From Bacteroidia bacterium (GTDB lineage Bacteria; Bacteroidota; Bacteroidia; M30B66), in NCBI GenBank assembly GCA_019695235.1, contig JAIBAI010000015.1, positions 1 to 53,802 of the forward strand: a stretch of DNA of 53,802 nucleotides, read 5' to 3'. Under the pieces are notes generated by a model. It worked only from the letters and a program-made list of their open reading frames with translations, ran no database searches and was not told the DNA's origin. How positions within the stretch are numbered: position 1 is the first letter of the stretch; every line of letters begins with the position of its first letter. Positions 34,129 to 44,769 of this stretch are shown piece by piece. Position numbers and translations under genes: made by a program.

Positions 34129-37100
34129 ATGGCATACAGCTACAAGCAAAACATTTGCAAATCATCTGACACAGCGCACAAGGTATGGGCGCAATTTGTG
34201 CAGCTTAAACGCACTTTTTGCAAAAGTACCCACCTTCATTTTTGGGGTTTCTTGTTCGCATGCGTACTACAGGCGAACATTGTTTCGGGCCAAGCTATCT
34301 TTTCAAACCCTATCAACGGAAACAATCCTTCATCTATGAATCCGTTTATGAACGGTCAAACCGTAGCCAACCACATGGAAGCAGAAGGGATAGGGCGGGG
34401 GAATGGAAACCTCGCAGTGAACAGCAATGGCACCTATTCACTTCGCAACTGGAAGTCAAATTCATTGAACAATGGGAAGTACTTCGAATTCTCAATGGAG
34501 CCTGACGATGATTATAAAATCAATTTTGTGAGTTTTATTTACAACGGAACCATATCATCAGGTTCGGCTAATTATGCATTCAGGTCGAGTCTCGATAATT
34601 TTTCATCAAATATTGGTTCGGCGGGTGTGTCTGGTACAATAGATCTAAGCAGTGCTGAATTTCAGGGTATTGACGATGATATCACATTTCGTTTGTATTG
34701 CTGGGGTACTTCTAATAATAATGTGGCAATTGCCATTAAGAATTTTACTTTTAATGGTGAAGTTGTTTCGGCATCAGAACCACCTGTTATAACAACGCAT
34801 CCTGTGGCAGCAGGTTATTGTCAAAATAATGCAGCTTTGGCGCTGAGTGTTGTTGCTACAGCCGGGTCAGGTTCTATTGCGGGCTACCAATGGTATTCAA
34901 ATTCAACAAATTCAAATTCCGGAGGAACAGCCATTAACGGTGCCACTGCTTCTACCTATCAGCCACCGGTAAATACACAGGGCACAGTCTATTACTATTG
35001 TCAGGTAACAAATTCAGAGGCACTTAGCAGCAAGAGTAATCCGGCAGCAATTGTAATTAGTGCCAATACAGCCGGAACAATTACCAACACGACACCAGCA
35101 TCTAAGTGCGGTGAAGGCAGTGTTCAGCTAAAAGCTACTGTTTCTACAGGCACAATCAAATGGTATGAAGCAGCTAGTGGAGGTACCGCTCTGGCCAGTG
35201 GAACAACCTATAATACCCCCAGCTTAAGTTCGACCAAAACATATTATGCCGAGGCGGCGAATGGCAGCTGTTCATCAGTCAGTCGTACTGCTGTAGTGGC
35301 TACCATTCATGAGATTCCGGCAGTTACAGGCAGCACGCCTTCGTCGCGTTGTGGCACTGGAACAGTCTTGCTTGCCGCCAGCGGCGAGGGTACTTTAAGC
35401 TGGTTCGCGGCAGCATCCGGAGGCTCAGCCCTGGCATCCGGCAATACCTTTACCACCCCTTCTATTGCTTCGAGTACCAATTATTATGTTGAAGCAAATA
35501 ACGGTCAATGCGTCTCAACATCCAGAACGGCAGTTACTGCCACGGTAAATGCACTGCCGGCTATCACAGGTTCAACGCCTAATAGCCGTTGCGGTACGGG
35601 TGCAGTTAGTTTGGGTGCCAGTGCATCTTCCGGAATTGTTAAATGGTATGCCACATTAAATGGCGGCACATCTTTAGGCACGGGAACAAGTTTTACCAGT
35701 CCATCAATCGCCACAACAACAAGCTATTATGCAGAAGCCTATGACAACAATTGTGCCTCTACAAGCAGAACAGCAGTTGTTGCAACAGTAAAAGCAATTC
35801 CAGGTATCAGCGGCACAAGCGGCGGCTCACGTTGTGGCGCCGGAACTGTTTCATTATCTGCTACCGCTTCTGCCGGAACAATTTCATGGTTTGCCAATGC
35901 AAGTGGGGGCACGGCTTTGGGCACAGGAAACGCATTTACAACACCTTCAATTTCTTCAAACACAACCTATTATGTTTCCACAGAAGCAAATGGATGTGCA
36001 AGTTCACCAAGAACAGCTGTTGCTGCAAGCGTTACAGCTACACCTACGGTAAGTTCTACCAGTCCATCGAGCAGTTGTGGGGCGGGTTCAAAAACCATTT
36101 CTGCGACCCCTTCATCCGGCATCATCAAGTGGTATGAAACTGCAAGCGGTGGCACTGTGATTGCAAGCGGCAACTCACTTACTACCCCGCACCTTACAAG
36201 TTCAAAAACCTATTATGCCGAAGCAAGTGACGGAGCATGTGTCTCTGCACGAACTGCTGTCGCCGTAACTATACTTCCAGGCCCCGCATTTTCAATTGCG
36301 CCGAACTATTGTTCTGCCGGAGGTTTGGTTGTTTTAACTGCCAGCGCAGGTTTCTCATCTTATTTGTGGAATACAGGTGCCAGTACCAATATTATCAGTG
36401 TTGATCAGGCGGGCGTGTATAGCGTAACAGCCAACAATGGTGCCGGATGTGAAGTAACAGCAACTATTTCAGTTGCCAGTGAATTAGTAACGAATGGTGA
36501 CTTTTCAGACGGTAACACAGGCTTTAGCACCAATTATCTTTATAAGCCGGATATCACCGGAACCAAAGAATTATTTCCGGAGGGAACTTATTCAATTGTG
36601 CCGGATGCCAGCACTGTTCACGACGATTTCAACGGCAGAGCGCGAAGAGCAGGGGGGGGCAATATTATGGTAATCAATGGCTCCCCTCAAACGGGCGCTA
36701 CCGTGTGGAGTCAAAATAATACTACAGTTTTACCCAATACTACCTATTATTTTTCTGCATGGGCAATGAGTGTTGTCAATGCGAACAATGCAGTATTACA
36801 ATTTTCTATCAATGGCACTCAGGTGGGTTCAATTGCCTATCTGCCTAACGGTTACACAAATCAAAACGGGCCTTTTACCTGGGTGAGGTTTTATGGCCAA
36901 TGGAACTCAGGGGTAAGTACTACAGCCAATCTTTCTATTGTTAATTTGAATACCATCCTGGGAGGTAATGACTTTGCGCTTGATGATGTTTCGTTTGGTA
37001 CATTAGCTCCTGTTCAGCTTTCAGTTAATCCAATACCAAATAGCAATTCCGGCGTATGTATGGAAAATTCACTGGTGCTGACATCCAATGCCAGTGGTGG

Positions 37101-40100
37101 GGCGAGTCCGTTTACCTATACCTGGACCGGGCCAAACGGGTTCAGTTCAACCAGTGCCAATCCGCTGGTAACCAATTCATTGACCAATGCCCATAATGGA
37201 GAATACAGCCTCACGGTACGAGATGGTTTGGGTTGTTCAGTAACCCAAAAGCTTCAGGTGCAGGCTTCACAATTGCCACAGAATCAGTCGCTCACAGCGC
37301 TTGCCGGAACAGTATGCTCGGGTTCTTCTACAAGTATCCGGCTTTCATCGTCAGAAACAGGAGTAAGTTACCAATTACGAAACGCATCAGATAATCAGGT
37401 TATTGGCGCAGAAGTTCAGGGTACAGGAACTGCTATTGATTTACCAACCGGAGTACTTGTTGCCAGCAAAACATTCAGTGTATATGCAATTCGTTATGCC
37501 ACAGGATGTAGCAAGGAGATGAGCACAGAAATTACAGTAGAGGTAGCTGCAAAGCCAAACCTAGTAATTACCAATCAGGCCGCATGTTCGGGTACGGTTA
37601 ACCTCACTGCATCGGCAGTAACAGCGGGTAGTACAGAGCCGGGCACATTATCATACTTTACAAATGCCGCGGGAACAATTTCATTAGCCAACCCCGCAGC
37701 AGTAGCTGCATCAGGCACCTATTACATCAAGGGTTCAAGCGGTATCTGTTCTGATATTAAGCCGGTGACGGTGTATGTCGGAAGCAATCCAAATGCTACA
37801 TTTTCTTATACCGGTTCACCCTTTTGCAGCAATGGAGACAACCCCAAAGCAATTTTGAGTGGTTCAGCTGTTGCAGGGGTGTTCAGCTCCACAGCCGGAC
37901 TTGTTTTTTCGAGTACCAGTACCGGTGAAATTGACCTGTCAGCAAGTACTCCCGGAACTTATGTTGTGACGAATAGAGTAGCACCTTCGGGTGCTTGTTC
38001 ACCGGTAACAGCTACTAAAAGTATTACCATCACAGGAGCATTAGGCGCCTCGTTCAGCTATGTTTCAAATGGTCTTTGCCAAAGTCCGGGCGCTGAAAAT
38101 GCTCTGCCGGTGTTTGAGCCGGGTTGTGGTGCTGGAAGCTTTACCTCTTCTAATGGCCTTGTGTTTGCAAATGCTTCTACCGGAGCGGTTAATGTTACCG
38201 CTTCTACCCCTGGAAATTACGCTGTAATAAACACTGTTGCTGCAAACGGCGGTTGCGCAGAATCACGTGATACCTTCTTTTTACGCATTAACCCCTATAC
38301 CTTTGAAGGAGCAGTGAATGCATCTGCTTCAAGCGACCATCTATGTGAGGGTATCGGGTTTCAGTTGTATTCAACAGGTGGCAATTATCAAACGGTGCTA
38401 TTGCGTGAAGATTTTGAGGCACCACTAACTAACTGGACTACCAGCCATGCATCTGTCAACGGCAATACTGCAGGTTCTATGTGGTTAGTTCAACCAGACA
38501 ATTATTATTACTGGAATAAAAATTTCCGTTCAAATGACCGGAGTAAGTTCTACATGACCAACAGCCGGGTGCAGGGTACTTTGTCATACACCAATACAAT
38601 ATTGAAGACCCCTCAGATGAACACCATTGGTTTCAGCAATCTGACCCTTGACTTCTTTCATTTTTTTGAAGCGAATAATTCACAGGACATTGCCAGGGTG
38701 CAGGTGTCAACTGACAATATAACCTGGACAGATGTTGCCAGTTTCACCACTACCCAGGGGGCTTTAACGAATTTCGACAACCATGTGGTGAATCTGAATG
38801 CTTATATTGGTATGCCATCGCTGTATATCCGCTTCTTTTATGCTGCCAGCTACGACCGTTATTGGGCGATTGACAATGTTTCAGTAACAGGTACTTCTAA
38901 CCGTTACACCTATTCATGGCAATCGTCGCCATCAGGTTTTAGTTCAGCACTTCAAAATCCGCTTGATACAGCATCAACGAGCAAGTTTTATGTAGTAAAA
39001 GCCCGGAATGCCTATGGTTGTGAAGCTACAGCTGTTCCTGTTCCGCTAAGTGTAGATCCGTCACCAGGAGACAATGCAGGACCCGACAAAGACATTTGTG
39101 GCTCCGGTGCTGTAAGTATCGGAAAACCAGCCATATCCGGAAGAACTTACGCATGGTCGCCTTCAACCGACTTAAACAATGCCAATATCGCTGACCCTTC
39201 AGCTAGTCCAACAACAGCTACAACCTACACCCTTACCGAAACGATTACTTCAACCGGCTGTTCGTCAGTAAATCAGGTGAATGTAGCCATCAACACGGTG
39301 CCAACGATTACTTCCACAACACCTGCATCGAGATGTTCGGCAGGGAGTGTAACGCTGGAAGCAGTTTCTTCTAGTGGTACGGTGAGGTGGTGTGCAGTTG
39401 GAAGCGCGGGGCCGGTGCTTTACACCGGAAACAGTTTTACGACCCCTTCACTTAGCACGAGCAAGACCTATTATGCTGAACCATCTGGCGGAAATTGCCC
39501 TTCAGGAGCCAGGGTAGCTGTAAGTGCTACCATTGCAACTCCTCCGGCAATTATTTCGCAATCAACAGCATCAGCTACATATAGCATGGGCGTTTCGGCC
39601 ACTCCTTTGGTTGTAAATGTCAATCCTGGTACGGGCACCATCAGTTCGTATCAATGGTATAGCAATAGTGTAGCAAACAATACCAGTGGCACCGAAATTG
39701 TGGGAGCTACTAATTCATCCTTTACTCCTCCAACCGATGTAGTTGGAACTGTATATTACTATTGTGCGTTCTCTAATAGTTACACATGTACCGGCAAAAG
39801 TGCAGTTTCAGGGGCCATTAATACGCTCCTCTCTCCGGTGATAAAAAGCGTGGTGCCTACCCTGCCACTAATTGGTGAACAAAACAGCGGTACCGGATAC
39901 CGTGGACAAAAAATCACCATCAACGGAAGCAATTTTGCACTTAATTCAACAGTAAAGTTCAATGGGGTTGCCGCTACTTCGGTGATTTATTTGGGTGCCA
40001 ACCAGTTGACCGCTGTGGTAAACAATACGGGAGCCAGTGGTACGGGAACGGTGGTAGTTACAAATCCAACAAGCGGGGCGTATGGTTCTGCACCGTTTGA

Positions 40101-41964
40101 GTTTCTGGGGTATATTACCACTTTACCCGGAGATTGGAAACTTCCGACAACCTGGCTGGGGGCGGCTGTGCCTGTGGCAGGGGCTGATGTTACCATCAAC
40201 CATGCAGCCCTTGTAACAACTGCGATAAGTACATTGGTGAAAAAGTTAACTGTTTTTGAAGCAGGGGTACTTTCACTAAGCCTTCCGATTAGCTCATTGA
40301 GTGCTGAGAATGTGAATGTACAAGGCTCGTTGATTTGGCTGGGAGCCGGAACGATGAGTATTTCAGACCAACTGACAGTTGCGCCGAACGCGGTATTCAC
40401 ACCCGGCCTCGGAATGGTAAAGTTTGTACGCGAATCAAGTCAGGTGTTGTTTACAGGTAGAAACACTGTACCATTCTATAACCTTTCGCTTGAGGGTGGG
40501 GGAGAGAAGCAATTAATGGAAGGTTCAAGCCTGAGTGCAAACAATATATTAGTTAAGCAGGGAACGGCGCTTAATCTGAACCAGGGTAGTAAAGTTACGG
40601 TAAGCGGAAATATCGAACTTAATGGCACCATGGAGCCGGGCAAATGTGTGTTTGAATTTAACGGTTTGACCGACCAGGAGTTAAATGTAAGCCAGGCAGA
40701 TACGGTAGTGGTAAGTTCAATGAAAGTGAACAAGCTAACAGGCACACTGGTATTGAAGAAATCGGTGCAGGTTCAGGATTCACTTGTAATGGTAAAAGGC
40801 AATGTACGCACCGATGCCAATCTCCTTACCATTGGAGTGAGTGCAGAACATCCGGGCATTATCAAGTACCAATCAGGGCACGTGGCGGGAAAGATGCGCC
40901 GCTGGTATGCCCGTTCAGTGAATGTGGGTAAAGAAAGCGGTTTGTTCCCAATGGCGCAGATAATATTTGGTTTGTGGAAGAACCGTCATGTTCAACTGAA
41001 CTATGATATTGCACCCAGTGAAGGGGGCCATCTGACCATTGAATATAAGGCAGAACCAATGGTGAGTGCAAATCTTGGCACACAATGGTTTATTAGCCCT
41101 GAAAACACAGGAGGTGCCGGGTTTACGATTACCAATTTTTCTCATGAAGGCTATTGGAAAATTGACAACCAGGCAGGCAAATTAATTGATGGTGAATACA
41201 CTATTTCTTTAAGTGGAGAAGGATATGAGCTTCCTTCCGGATTATTTGAAATCACGCTGGTTAAACGTGTAAACGGAGGGGACTGGTTTTGCCCCGGAAC
41301 GCATTTGCCAGCGCTGGGAACAACAGATATCCCTGTGCTTAGCAGGAGTGGAGTGAGCGGGTTTTCTAATTTCGGATATGCCGGAGGTTCAAACAACGCA
41401 TTGCCTGTATCATTGATTTCATTTGATGCTGAATGTGTAGGTAATACAGTGAAACTTAACTGGGCAACTGCATCCGAAACCAATAACCATCAGTTTATCA
41501 TTGAAGAAAGCGCCGATGGTGAAAACTGGAATGTTGTTACAACAACCGATGGTTCAGGAAACAGCACCACATTGAAAGAGTATCAGACGCAGGCCGTAGT
41601 TCTTCCATCCGGACAAGGGTATTATCGTTTGACACAGGTTGACTTCAACGGTGAATCTGAAACATTTGAGCCTGTATTTGTCAATTGTAATTCAGCACAA
41701 GCCAAAAATGAGGTAAAGATTTACCCGAACCCGGCCAGTGAGTGGGTAACGGTTGAGATTACACTCGATGAACCATTGGATGCGCAATTGGCATTGTTCA
41801 GCAATAGTGGTCAGGTATTAATGCTTCAAAAGGCTGATTTGGCAATTGGCAGTAATCTGATTCGTTTAGACATTACTGCACTGCCTCAGGGAGCGTACCA
41901 TTTGAATATTTCAAATTCGAGAAATGTAGAAATTTCCGGAGGTCGTTCAATCATCAAACGCTAA
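34129..41964 (+). CDS. Giant T9SS adhesin-like protein with tandem Ig-like repeats
   Basis: About 2,611 residues from ATG 34129, chosen because the signal peptide hydrophobic core (HLHFWGFLFACVLQANIVSG, cleaved before QAIFS) begins about 35 residues later; in-frame ATGs further upstream only lengthen an already long basic leader. Domains in order: N-terminal beta domain, an Ig-like domain (PPVITTHPVAAGYCQ), five tandem ~80-residue Ig-like units (SRCGxGxVxLxAxAxxGxIxW), a jelly-roll carbohydrate-binding-like domain (ELVTNGDFSDGNTGF ... FALDDVSFG), more Ig-like units, a MAM-like domain (LREDFEAPLTNWTT ... YWAIDNVSV), one displaced Ig-like unit, an IPT/TIG-like domain (VKFNGVAATSVIY), and the T9SS sorting domain (VKIYPNPASEWVTVEI). 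Likely surface adhesion or gliding-associated; binding target unknown. Confidence 0.85.
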   Translation: MAYSYKQNICKSSDTAHKVWAQFVQLKRTFCKSTHLHFWGFLFACVLQANIVSGQAIFSNPINGNNPSSMNPFMNGQTVANHMEAEGIGRGNGNLAVNSNGTYSLRNWKSNSLNNGKYFEFSMEPDDDYKINFVSFIYNGTISSGSANYAFRSSLDNFSSNIGSAGVSGTIDLSSAEFQGIDDDITFRLYCWGTSNNNVAIAIKNFTFNGEVVSASEPPVITTHPVAAGYCQNNAALALSVVATAGSGSIAGYQWYSNSTNSNSGGTAINGATASTYQPPVNTQGTVYYYCQVTNSEALSSKSNPAAIVISANTAGTITNTTPASKCGEGSVQLKATVSTGTIKWYEAASGGTALASGTTYNTPSLSSTKTYYAEAANGSCSSVSRTAVVATIHEIPAVTGSTPSSRCGTGTVLLAASGEGTLSWFAAASGGSALASGNTFTTPSIASSTNYYVEANNGQCVSTSRTAVTATVNALPAITGSTPNSRCGTGAVSLGASASSGIVKWYATLNGGTSLGTGTSFTSPSIATTTSYYAEAYDNNCASTSRTAVVATVKAIPGISGTSGGSRCGAGTVSLSATASAGTISWFANASGGTALGTGNAFTTPSISSNTTYYVSTEANGCASSPRTAVAASVTATPTVSSTSPSSSCGAGSKTISATPSSGIIKWYETASGGTVIASGNSLTTPHLTSSKTYYAEASDGACVSARTAVAVTILPGPAFSIAPNYCSAGGLVVLTASAGFSSYLWNTGASTNIISVDQAGVYSVTANNGAGCEVTATISVASELVTNGDFSDGNTGFSTNYLYKPDITGTKELFPEGTYSIVPDASTVHDDFNGRARRAGGGNIMVINGSPQTGATVWSQNNTTVLPNTTYYFSAWAMSVVNANNAVLQFSINGTQVGSIAYLPNGYTNQNGPFTWVRFYGQWNSGVSTTANLSIVNLNTILGGNDFALDDVSFGTLAPVQLSVNPIPNSNSGVCMENSLVLTSNASGGASPFTYTWTGPNGFSSTSANPLVTNSLTNAHNGEYSLTVRDGLGCSVTQKLQVQASQLPQNQSLTALAGTVCSGSSTSIRLSSSETGVSYQLRNASDNQVIGAEVQGTGTAIDLPTGVLVASKTFSVYAIRYATGCSKEMSTEITVEVAAKPNLVITNQAACSGTVNLTASAVTAGSTEPGTLSYFTNAAGTISLANPAAVAASGTYYIKGSSGICSDIKPVTVYVGSNPNATFSYTGSPFCSNGDNPKAILSGSAVAGVFSSTAGLVFSSTSTGEIDLSASTPGTYVVTNRVAPSGACSPVTATKSITITGALGASFSYVSNGLCQSPGAENALPVFEPGCGAGSFTSSNGLVFANASTGAVNVTASTPGNYAVINTVAANGGCAESRDTFFLRINPYTFEGAVNASASSDHLCEGIGFQLYSTGGNYQTVLLREDFEAPLTNWTTSHASVNGNTAGSMWLVQPDNYYYWNKNFRSNDRSKFYMTNSRVQGTLSYTNTILKTPQMNTIGFSNLTLDFFHFFEANNSQDIARVQVSTDNITWTDVASFTTTQGALTNFDNHVVNLNAYIGMPSLYIRFFYAASYDRYWAIDNVSVTGTSNRYTYSWQSSPSGFSSALQNPLDTASTSKFYVVKARNAYGCEATAVPVPLSVDPSPGDNAGPDKDICGSGAVSIGKPAISGRTYAWSPSTDLNNANIADPSASPTTATTYTLTETITSTGCSSVNQVNVAINTVPTITSTTPASRCSAGSVTLEAVSSSGTVRWCAVGSAGPVLYTGNSFTTPSLSTSKTYYAEPSGGNCPSGARVAVSATIATPPAIISQSTASATYSMGVSATPLVVNVNPGTGTISSYQWYSNSVANNTSGTEIVGATNSSFTPPTDVVGTVYYYCAFSNSYTCTGKSAVSGAINTLLSPVIKSVVPTLPLIGEQNSGTGYRGQKITINGSNFALNSTVKFNGVAATSVIYLGANQLTAVVNNTGASGTGTVVVTNPTSGAYGSAPFEFLGYITTLPGDWKLPTTWLGAAVPVAGADVTINHAALVTTAISTLVKKLTVFEAGVLSLSLPISSLSAENVNVQGSLIWLGAGTMSISDQLTVAPNAVFTPGLGMVKFVRESSQVLFTGRNTVPFYNLSLEGGGEKQLMEGSSLSANNILVKQGTALNLNQGSKVTVSGNIELNGTMEPGKCVFEFNGLTDQELNVSQADTVVVSSMKVNKLTGTLVLKKSVQVQDSLVMVKGNVRTDANLLTIGVSAEHPGIIKYQSGHVAGKMRRWYARSVNVGKESGLFPMAQIIFGLWKNRHVQLNYDIAPSEGGHLTIEYKAEPMVSANLGTQWFISPENTGGAGFTITNFSHEGYWKIDNQAGKLIDGEYTISLSGEGYELPSGLFEITLVKRVNGGDWFCPGTHLPALGTTDIPVLSRSGVSGFSNFGYAGGSNNALPVSLISFDAECVGNTVKLNWATASETNNHQFIIEESADGENWNVVTTTDGSGNSTTLKEYQTQAVVLPSGQGYYRLTQVDFNGESETFEPVFVNCNSAQAKNEVKIYPNPASEWVTVEITLDEPLDAQLALFSNSGQVLMLQKADLAIGSNLIRLDITALPQGAYHLNISNSRNVEISGGRSIIKR
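35080..36280 (+). repeat. Five tandem ~240-bp Ig-like coding repeats, with a sixth copy at ~39298-39540
   Basis: Each unit encodes (T/S)xPxSRCGxGxVxLxAxAxxGxIxW(Y/F)xxxxGGTxLxxGxxFTTPSxxxxTxYYxEA...C.S..RTAVxAxV. The nucleotide sequence is only partly conserved. One further unit (TTPASRCSAGSVTLEAV) lies about 3 kb downstream, separated by unrelated domains. Confidence 0.75.
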
Positions 41965-42017
41965 TGATATTGTGCAATTTTCAATAGGTTTGCTGAAAAG
42001 TCAAGCGGTATAGTTTA

Positions 42018-42025
42018 TACTTTTG
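42018..42025 (+). promoter_or_regulatory. -7 promoter motif (TACTTTTG) for fumC
   Basis: An exact TAnnTTTG match 28 bp before ATG 42054. The nearest TTTG upstream (41989-41992) is 25 bp away, longer than ideal. Confidence 0.45.
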
Positions 42026-42053
42026 GCCTTTTAATTTCAAATCCTTATTGAAA

Positions 42054-43436
42054 ATGTTTCGCACAGAACACGATACCATGGGCGAGGTACAGGTACCTGC
42101 CGAGAAGTACTGGGGCGCACAAACAGAGCGTTCACGTAATAATTTTAAAATTGGGGCAGAAGGAAGTATGCCTGCCGAAATTATATATGCTTTTGCACAT
42201 TTGAAGAAGGCAGCTGCTCAGGCGAATGCTGAGTTAGGGGTACTAAGTACCGAGAAGAAAGACTTAATTGCTAAGGTTTGTGATGAGGTACTTGCAGGTA
42301 AATTAGATGATCAGTTCCCATTGGTAATTTGGCAAACAGGCTCTGGTACCCAGAGCAATATGAACATGAATGAAGTGATTGCCAATCGTGGTCATGTAAT
42401 TCAGGGAGGAAAACTTACAGATGACAAAAAGGTATTACATCCCAACGACGATGTGAACAAATCACAATCAAGCAATGATACTTTCCCGACGGCCATGCAT
42501 ATTGCAGCTTATACCCAGGTAGTTACAATTACCCTGCCAGGTATGGAGAAGCTACGCGATGCGCTGCATCAGAAGGCAGTTCATTTTAAAGATATTGTTA
42601 AAACAGGTCGTACGCATTTTATGGATGCCACGCCCCTTACCCTTGGGCAGGAATTCAGTGGATACGTACAACAGATTAACAATTCAATAAGAGCCATTAA
42701 TGTTGCACTTGAGATGGTGAAGGAGCTGGCATTAGGTGGTACAGCAGTAGGCACCGGGCTGAACACTCCAAAAGGGTATGATGTATTGGTTGCCAGGAAG
42801 ATTGCTGAATCAACAGGATATCCATTTGTTACAGCCCCCAATAAGTTCGAGGCACTTGCTGCCCATGATGCAATGGTTGAGTTGTCTGGGGCGCTTAAAA
42901 GAGCTGCAGTTTCACTGATGAAAGTAGCAAATGATATCCGGATGTTAAGTTCAGGGCCGCGCTCAGGGATAGGGGAGATCATTATTCCGGATAACGAGCC
43001 AGGTTCTTCTATCATGCCCGGTAAGGTGAACCCTACGCAGCCCGAAGCGCTCACGATGGTTTGTGCCCAGGTAGTTGGCAATGATGTAGCTGTTTCGGTG
43101 GGCGGGATGAACGGACATTTTGAACTGAATGTATTTAAGCCACTGATTGCTGCGAATGTTTTACAAAGTGCCCGCTTACTTGGGGATGCTTGTGTTTCGT
43201 TTACAGAAAAATGCGCAACAGGAATTGAACCGAACCTGACTCAAATCAGGCAGCATCTGGAGAACTCGCTGATGTTGGTTACAGCGCTCAATACACATAT
43301 TGGCTACGAAAACGCAGCAAAGATTGCCAAAACAGCGCACAAGGATGGGAAAACTCTCCGTCAGGCAGCCATAGATCTGGGCCTGTTAACAGATGAGCAG
43401 TTTACCCTTTGGGTTGACCCTGCGAAGATGGTTTAA
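42054..43436 (+). CDS. fumC: Fumarate hydratase, class II
   Basis: 460 residues from ATG 42054 (an in-frame TTG at 42048 adds two residues). Interconverts fumarate and malate in the TCA cycle, cytosolic. Family motifs: [15 protein letters not shown] at the start, [38 protein letters not shown] and the fumarase/aspartase signature [11 protein letters not shown]. The oxygen-stable, iron-free class fits an aerobic or redox-stressed lifestyle. Convergent with the ribosomal operon across a shared terminator. Confidence 0.97.
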   Translation: MFRTEHDTMGEVQVPAEKYWGAQTERSRNNFKIGAEGSMPAEIIYAFAHLKKAAAQANAELGVLSTEKKDLIAKVCDEVLAGKLDDQFPLVIWQTGSGTQSNMNMNEVIANRGHVIQGGKLTDDKKVLHPNDDVNKSQSSNDTFPTAMHIAAYTQVVTITLPGMEKLRDALHQKAVHFKDIVKTGRTHFMDATPLTLGQEFSGYVQQINNSIRAINVALEMVKELALGGTAVGTGLNTPKGYDVLVARKIAESTGYPFVTAPNKFEALAAHDAMVELSGALKRAAVSLMKVANDIRMLSSGPRSGIGEIIIPDNEPGSSIMPGKVNPTQPEALTMVCAQVVGNDVAVSVGGMNGHFELNVFKPLIAANVLQSARLLGDACVSFTEKCATGIEPNLTQIRQHLENSLMLVTALNTHIGYENAAKIAKTAHKDGKTLRQAAIDLGLLTDEQFTLWVDPAKMV

Positions 43437-43471
43437 GTATCAAAGGCAGGTTTTCTGCAATGGTATAAAAT

Positions 43472-43505
43472 AAAAAAGCCCCTGCATTTTTGCAGGGGCT
43501 TTTTT
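43472..43505. terminator. Bidirectional rho-independent terminator between fumC and rpsC
   Basis: The stem GCCCCTGC (43478-43485) pairs perfectly with GCAGGGGC (43492-43499) around a 6-nt loop, flanked by A6 on the left and T6 on the right. It therefore works for both converging genes and marks the end of the ribosomal transcript after rpsC. Confidence 0.9.
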
Positions 43506-43526
43506 ATGTGCAGGCGAAGCCTGATA

Positions 43527-44300
43527 TTAGCGTTTGTCGTTTCCGCGTTTGCGGTCTCTTCTTCCGCGGTCGCCACGGTCGCCACGATCACCACCACGGT
43601 TATCACCACCATGACCCCCATGACCGCCACCTGTTTTCTGGGCAGCCATGCCGATGTTCGGACTTAAGTCACGTTTGCCGTAAACTTCTCCTTTGCAAAT
43701 CCAAACTTTGATACCAATACGACCGTAGGTTGTATGTGCCTCAGAGATAGCGTAGTCAATATCTGCACGAAGGGTATGGAGAGGCGTACGGCCTTCTTTG
43801 TAGCCTTCAACGCGGGCCATTTCGGCTCCACCCAGACGTCCTGAGCATTTAACCTTGATGCCTTCAGCACCCATACGCATGGTTGAAGATATGGAGGTCT
43901 TCATAGCGCGGCGGAAAGAAATTCTTCCTTCCAACTGGCGGGCGATGCCGTCAGCAACAAGACGAGCGTCGAGTTCAGGGCGTTTAATTTCAAAGATGTT
44001 GATTTGAACCTCTTTTTTAGTGAGTTTCTTCAGCTCTTCTTTGAGTTTATCAACTTCCTGACCACCTTTCCCAATGATGATACCCGGACGTGCGGTATTG
44101 ATGGTAACCGTCACCAGGCGAAGGGTTCTTTCAATAACGATTTTCGAAACCCCTGCTTTTACTAAACGTGCGTTCAGGTATTTTCTGATTTTGTGGTCTT
44201 CGACCAGTTTGTCGGTAAAATTTTTACCTCCATACCAGTTAGAGTCCCATCCGCGGATGATACCAAGGCGAAGGCCGATCGGGTTAGCTTTTTGTCCCAT
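43527..44300 (-). CDS. rpsC: 30S ribosomal protein S3
   Basis: 257 residues. [22 protein letters not shown] opens the N-terminus. The KH domain with [17 protein letters not shown] and the C-terminal domain ([40 protein letters not shown]) are complete. The last ~35 residues form a low-complexity tail rich in G, R and D with repeated GDRGDR units, likely flexible. It is the last gene of the ribosomal transcript here: a terminator follows 22 bp downstream, and the usual next gene rplP is absent. Confidence 0.97.
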   Translation of the reverse strand: MGQKANPIGLRLGIIRGWDSNWYGGKNFTDKLVEDHKIRKYLNARLVKAGVSKIVIERTLRLVTVTINTARPGIIIGKGGQEVDKLKEELKKLTKKEVQINIFEIKRPELDARLVADGIARQLEGRISFRRAMKTSISSTMRMGAEGIKVKCSGRLGGAEMARVEGYKEGRTPLHTLRADIDYAISEAHTTYGRIGIKVWICKGEVYGKRDLSPNIGMAAQKTGGGHGGHGGDNRGGDRGDRGDRGRRDRKRGNDKR

Positions 44301-44329
44301 GAATGCTTATTAAATGCTTTAGGTGTTGG

Positions 44330-44743
44330 TTAGGCGTTTATGTTTTCTCCAAGTTTCGAATCAAGGATCATTGTTACGTGGTTCGAGCGTTTACGCACCC
44401 GGTATCCTCTTCCTTGTGGTGCAGGGCGAAGGCGTTTAAGCATACCGGCGCCATCAACTTTAATCTCACGAATAAAAACATTGCTGTCTTCCAGGCGCAT
44501 CCCTTCGTTTTTTGCCTGCCAGTTAGCGATAGCAGAAAGCAATAATTTCTCCAGTCTGCCGGCAGCCTCTTTATTGGTGTATTTAAGAATTGACAATGCT
44601 CTGTCAACCTCCACGCCACGAACAAGGTCAGCAACCAATCTCATCTTACGTGGTGATGTTGGACAATCATTTAGTTTTGCAATAGCTGTTTTTTTCAGCT
44701 CATTTTTTCTTGCCTCAGCGGCTGTTTTTTTTCTGGCTCCCAT
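44330..44743 (-). CDS. rplV: 50S ribosomal protein L22
   Basis: 137 residues, slightly longer than E. coli L22 through an N-terminal lysine/alanine-rich extension ([18 protein letters not shown]). Core motifs are [30 protein letters not shown] and the C-terminal beta-hairpin [22 protein letters not shown] that lines the exit tunnel. 29 bp separate it from rpsC. Confidence 0.96.
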   Translation of the reverse strand: MGARKKTAAEARKNELKKTAIAKLNDCPTSPRKMRLVADLVRGVEVDRALSILKYTNKEAAGRLEKLLLSAIANWQAKNEGMRLEDSNVFIREIKVDGAGMLKRLRPAPQGRGYRVRKRSNHVTMILDSKLGENINA

Positions 44744-44769
44744 GATTCTGAGAATAAAGAACGTTTAGT

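Noticed and set aside
35080-36280. Regular repeats resembling a CRISPR or satellite array
   Set aside because: Period of about 240 bp, in frame, with protein-level conservation; these are Ig-like domain repeats.
42581-43081. 166-codon open frame on the minus strand inside fumC
   Set aside because: Antisense to conserved fumarase motifs, with no promoter motif or recognisable domain.
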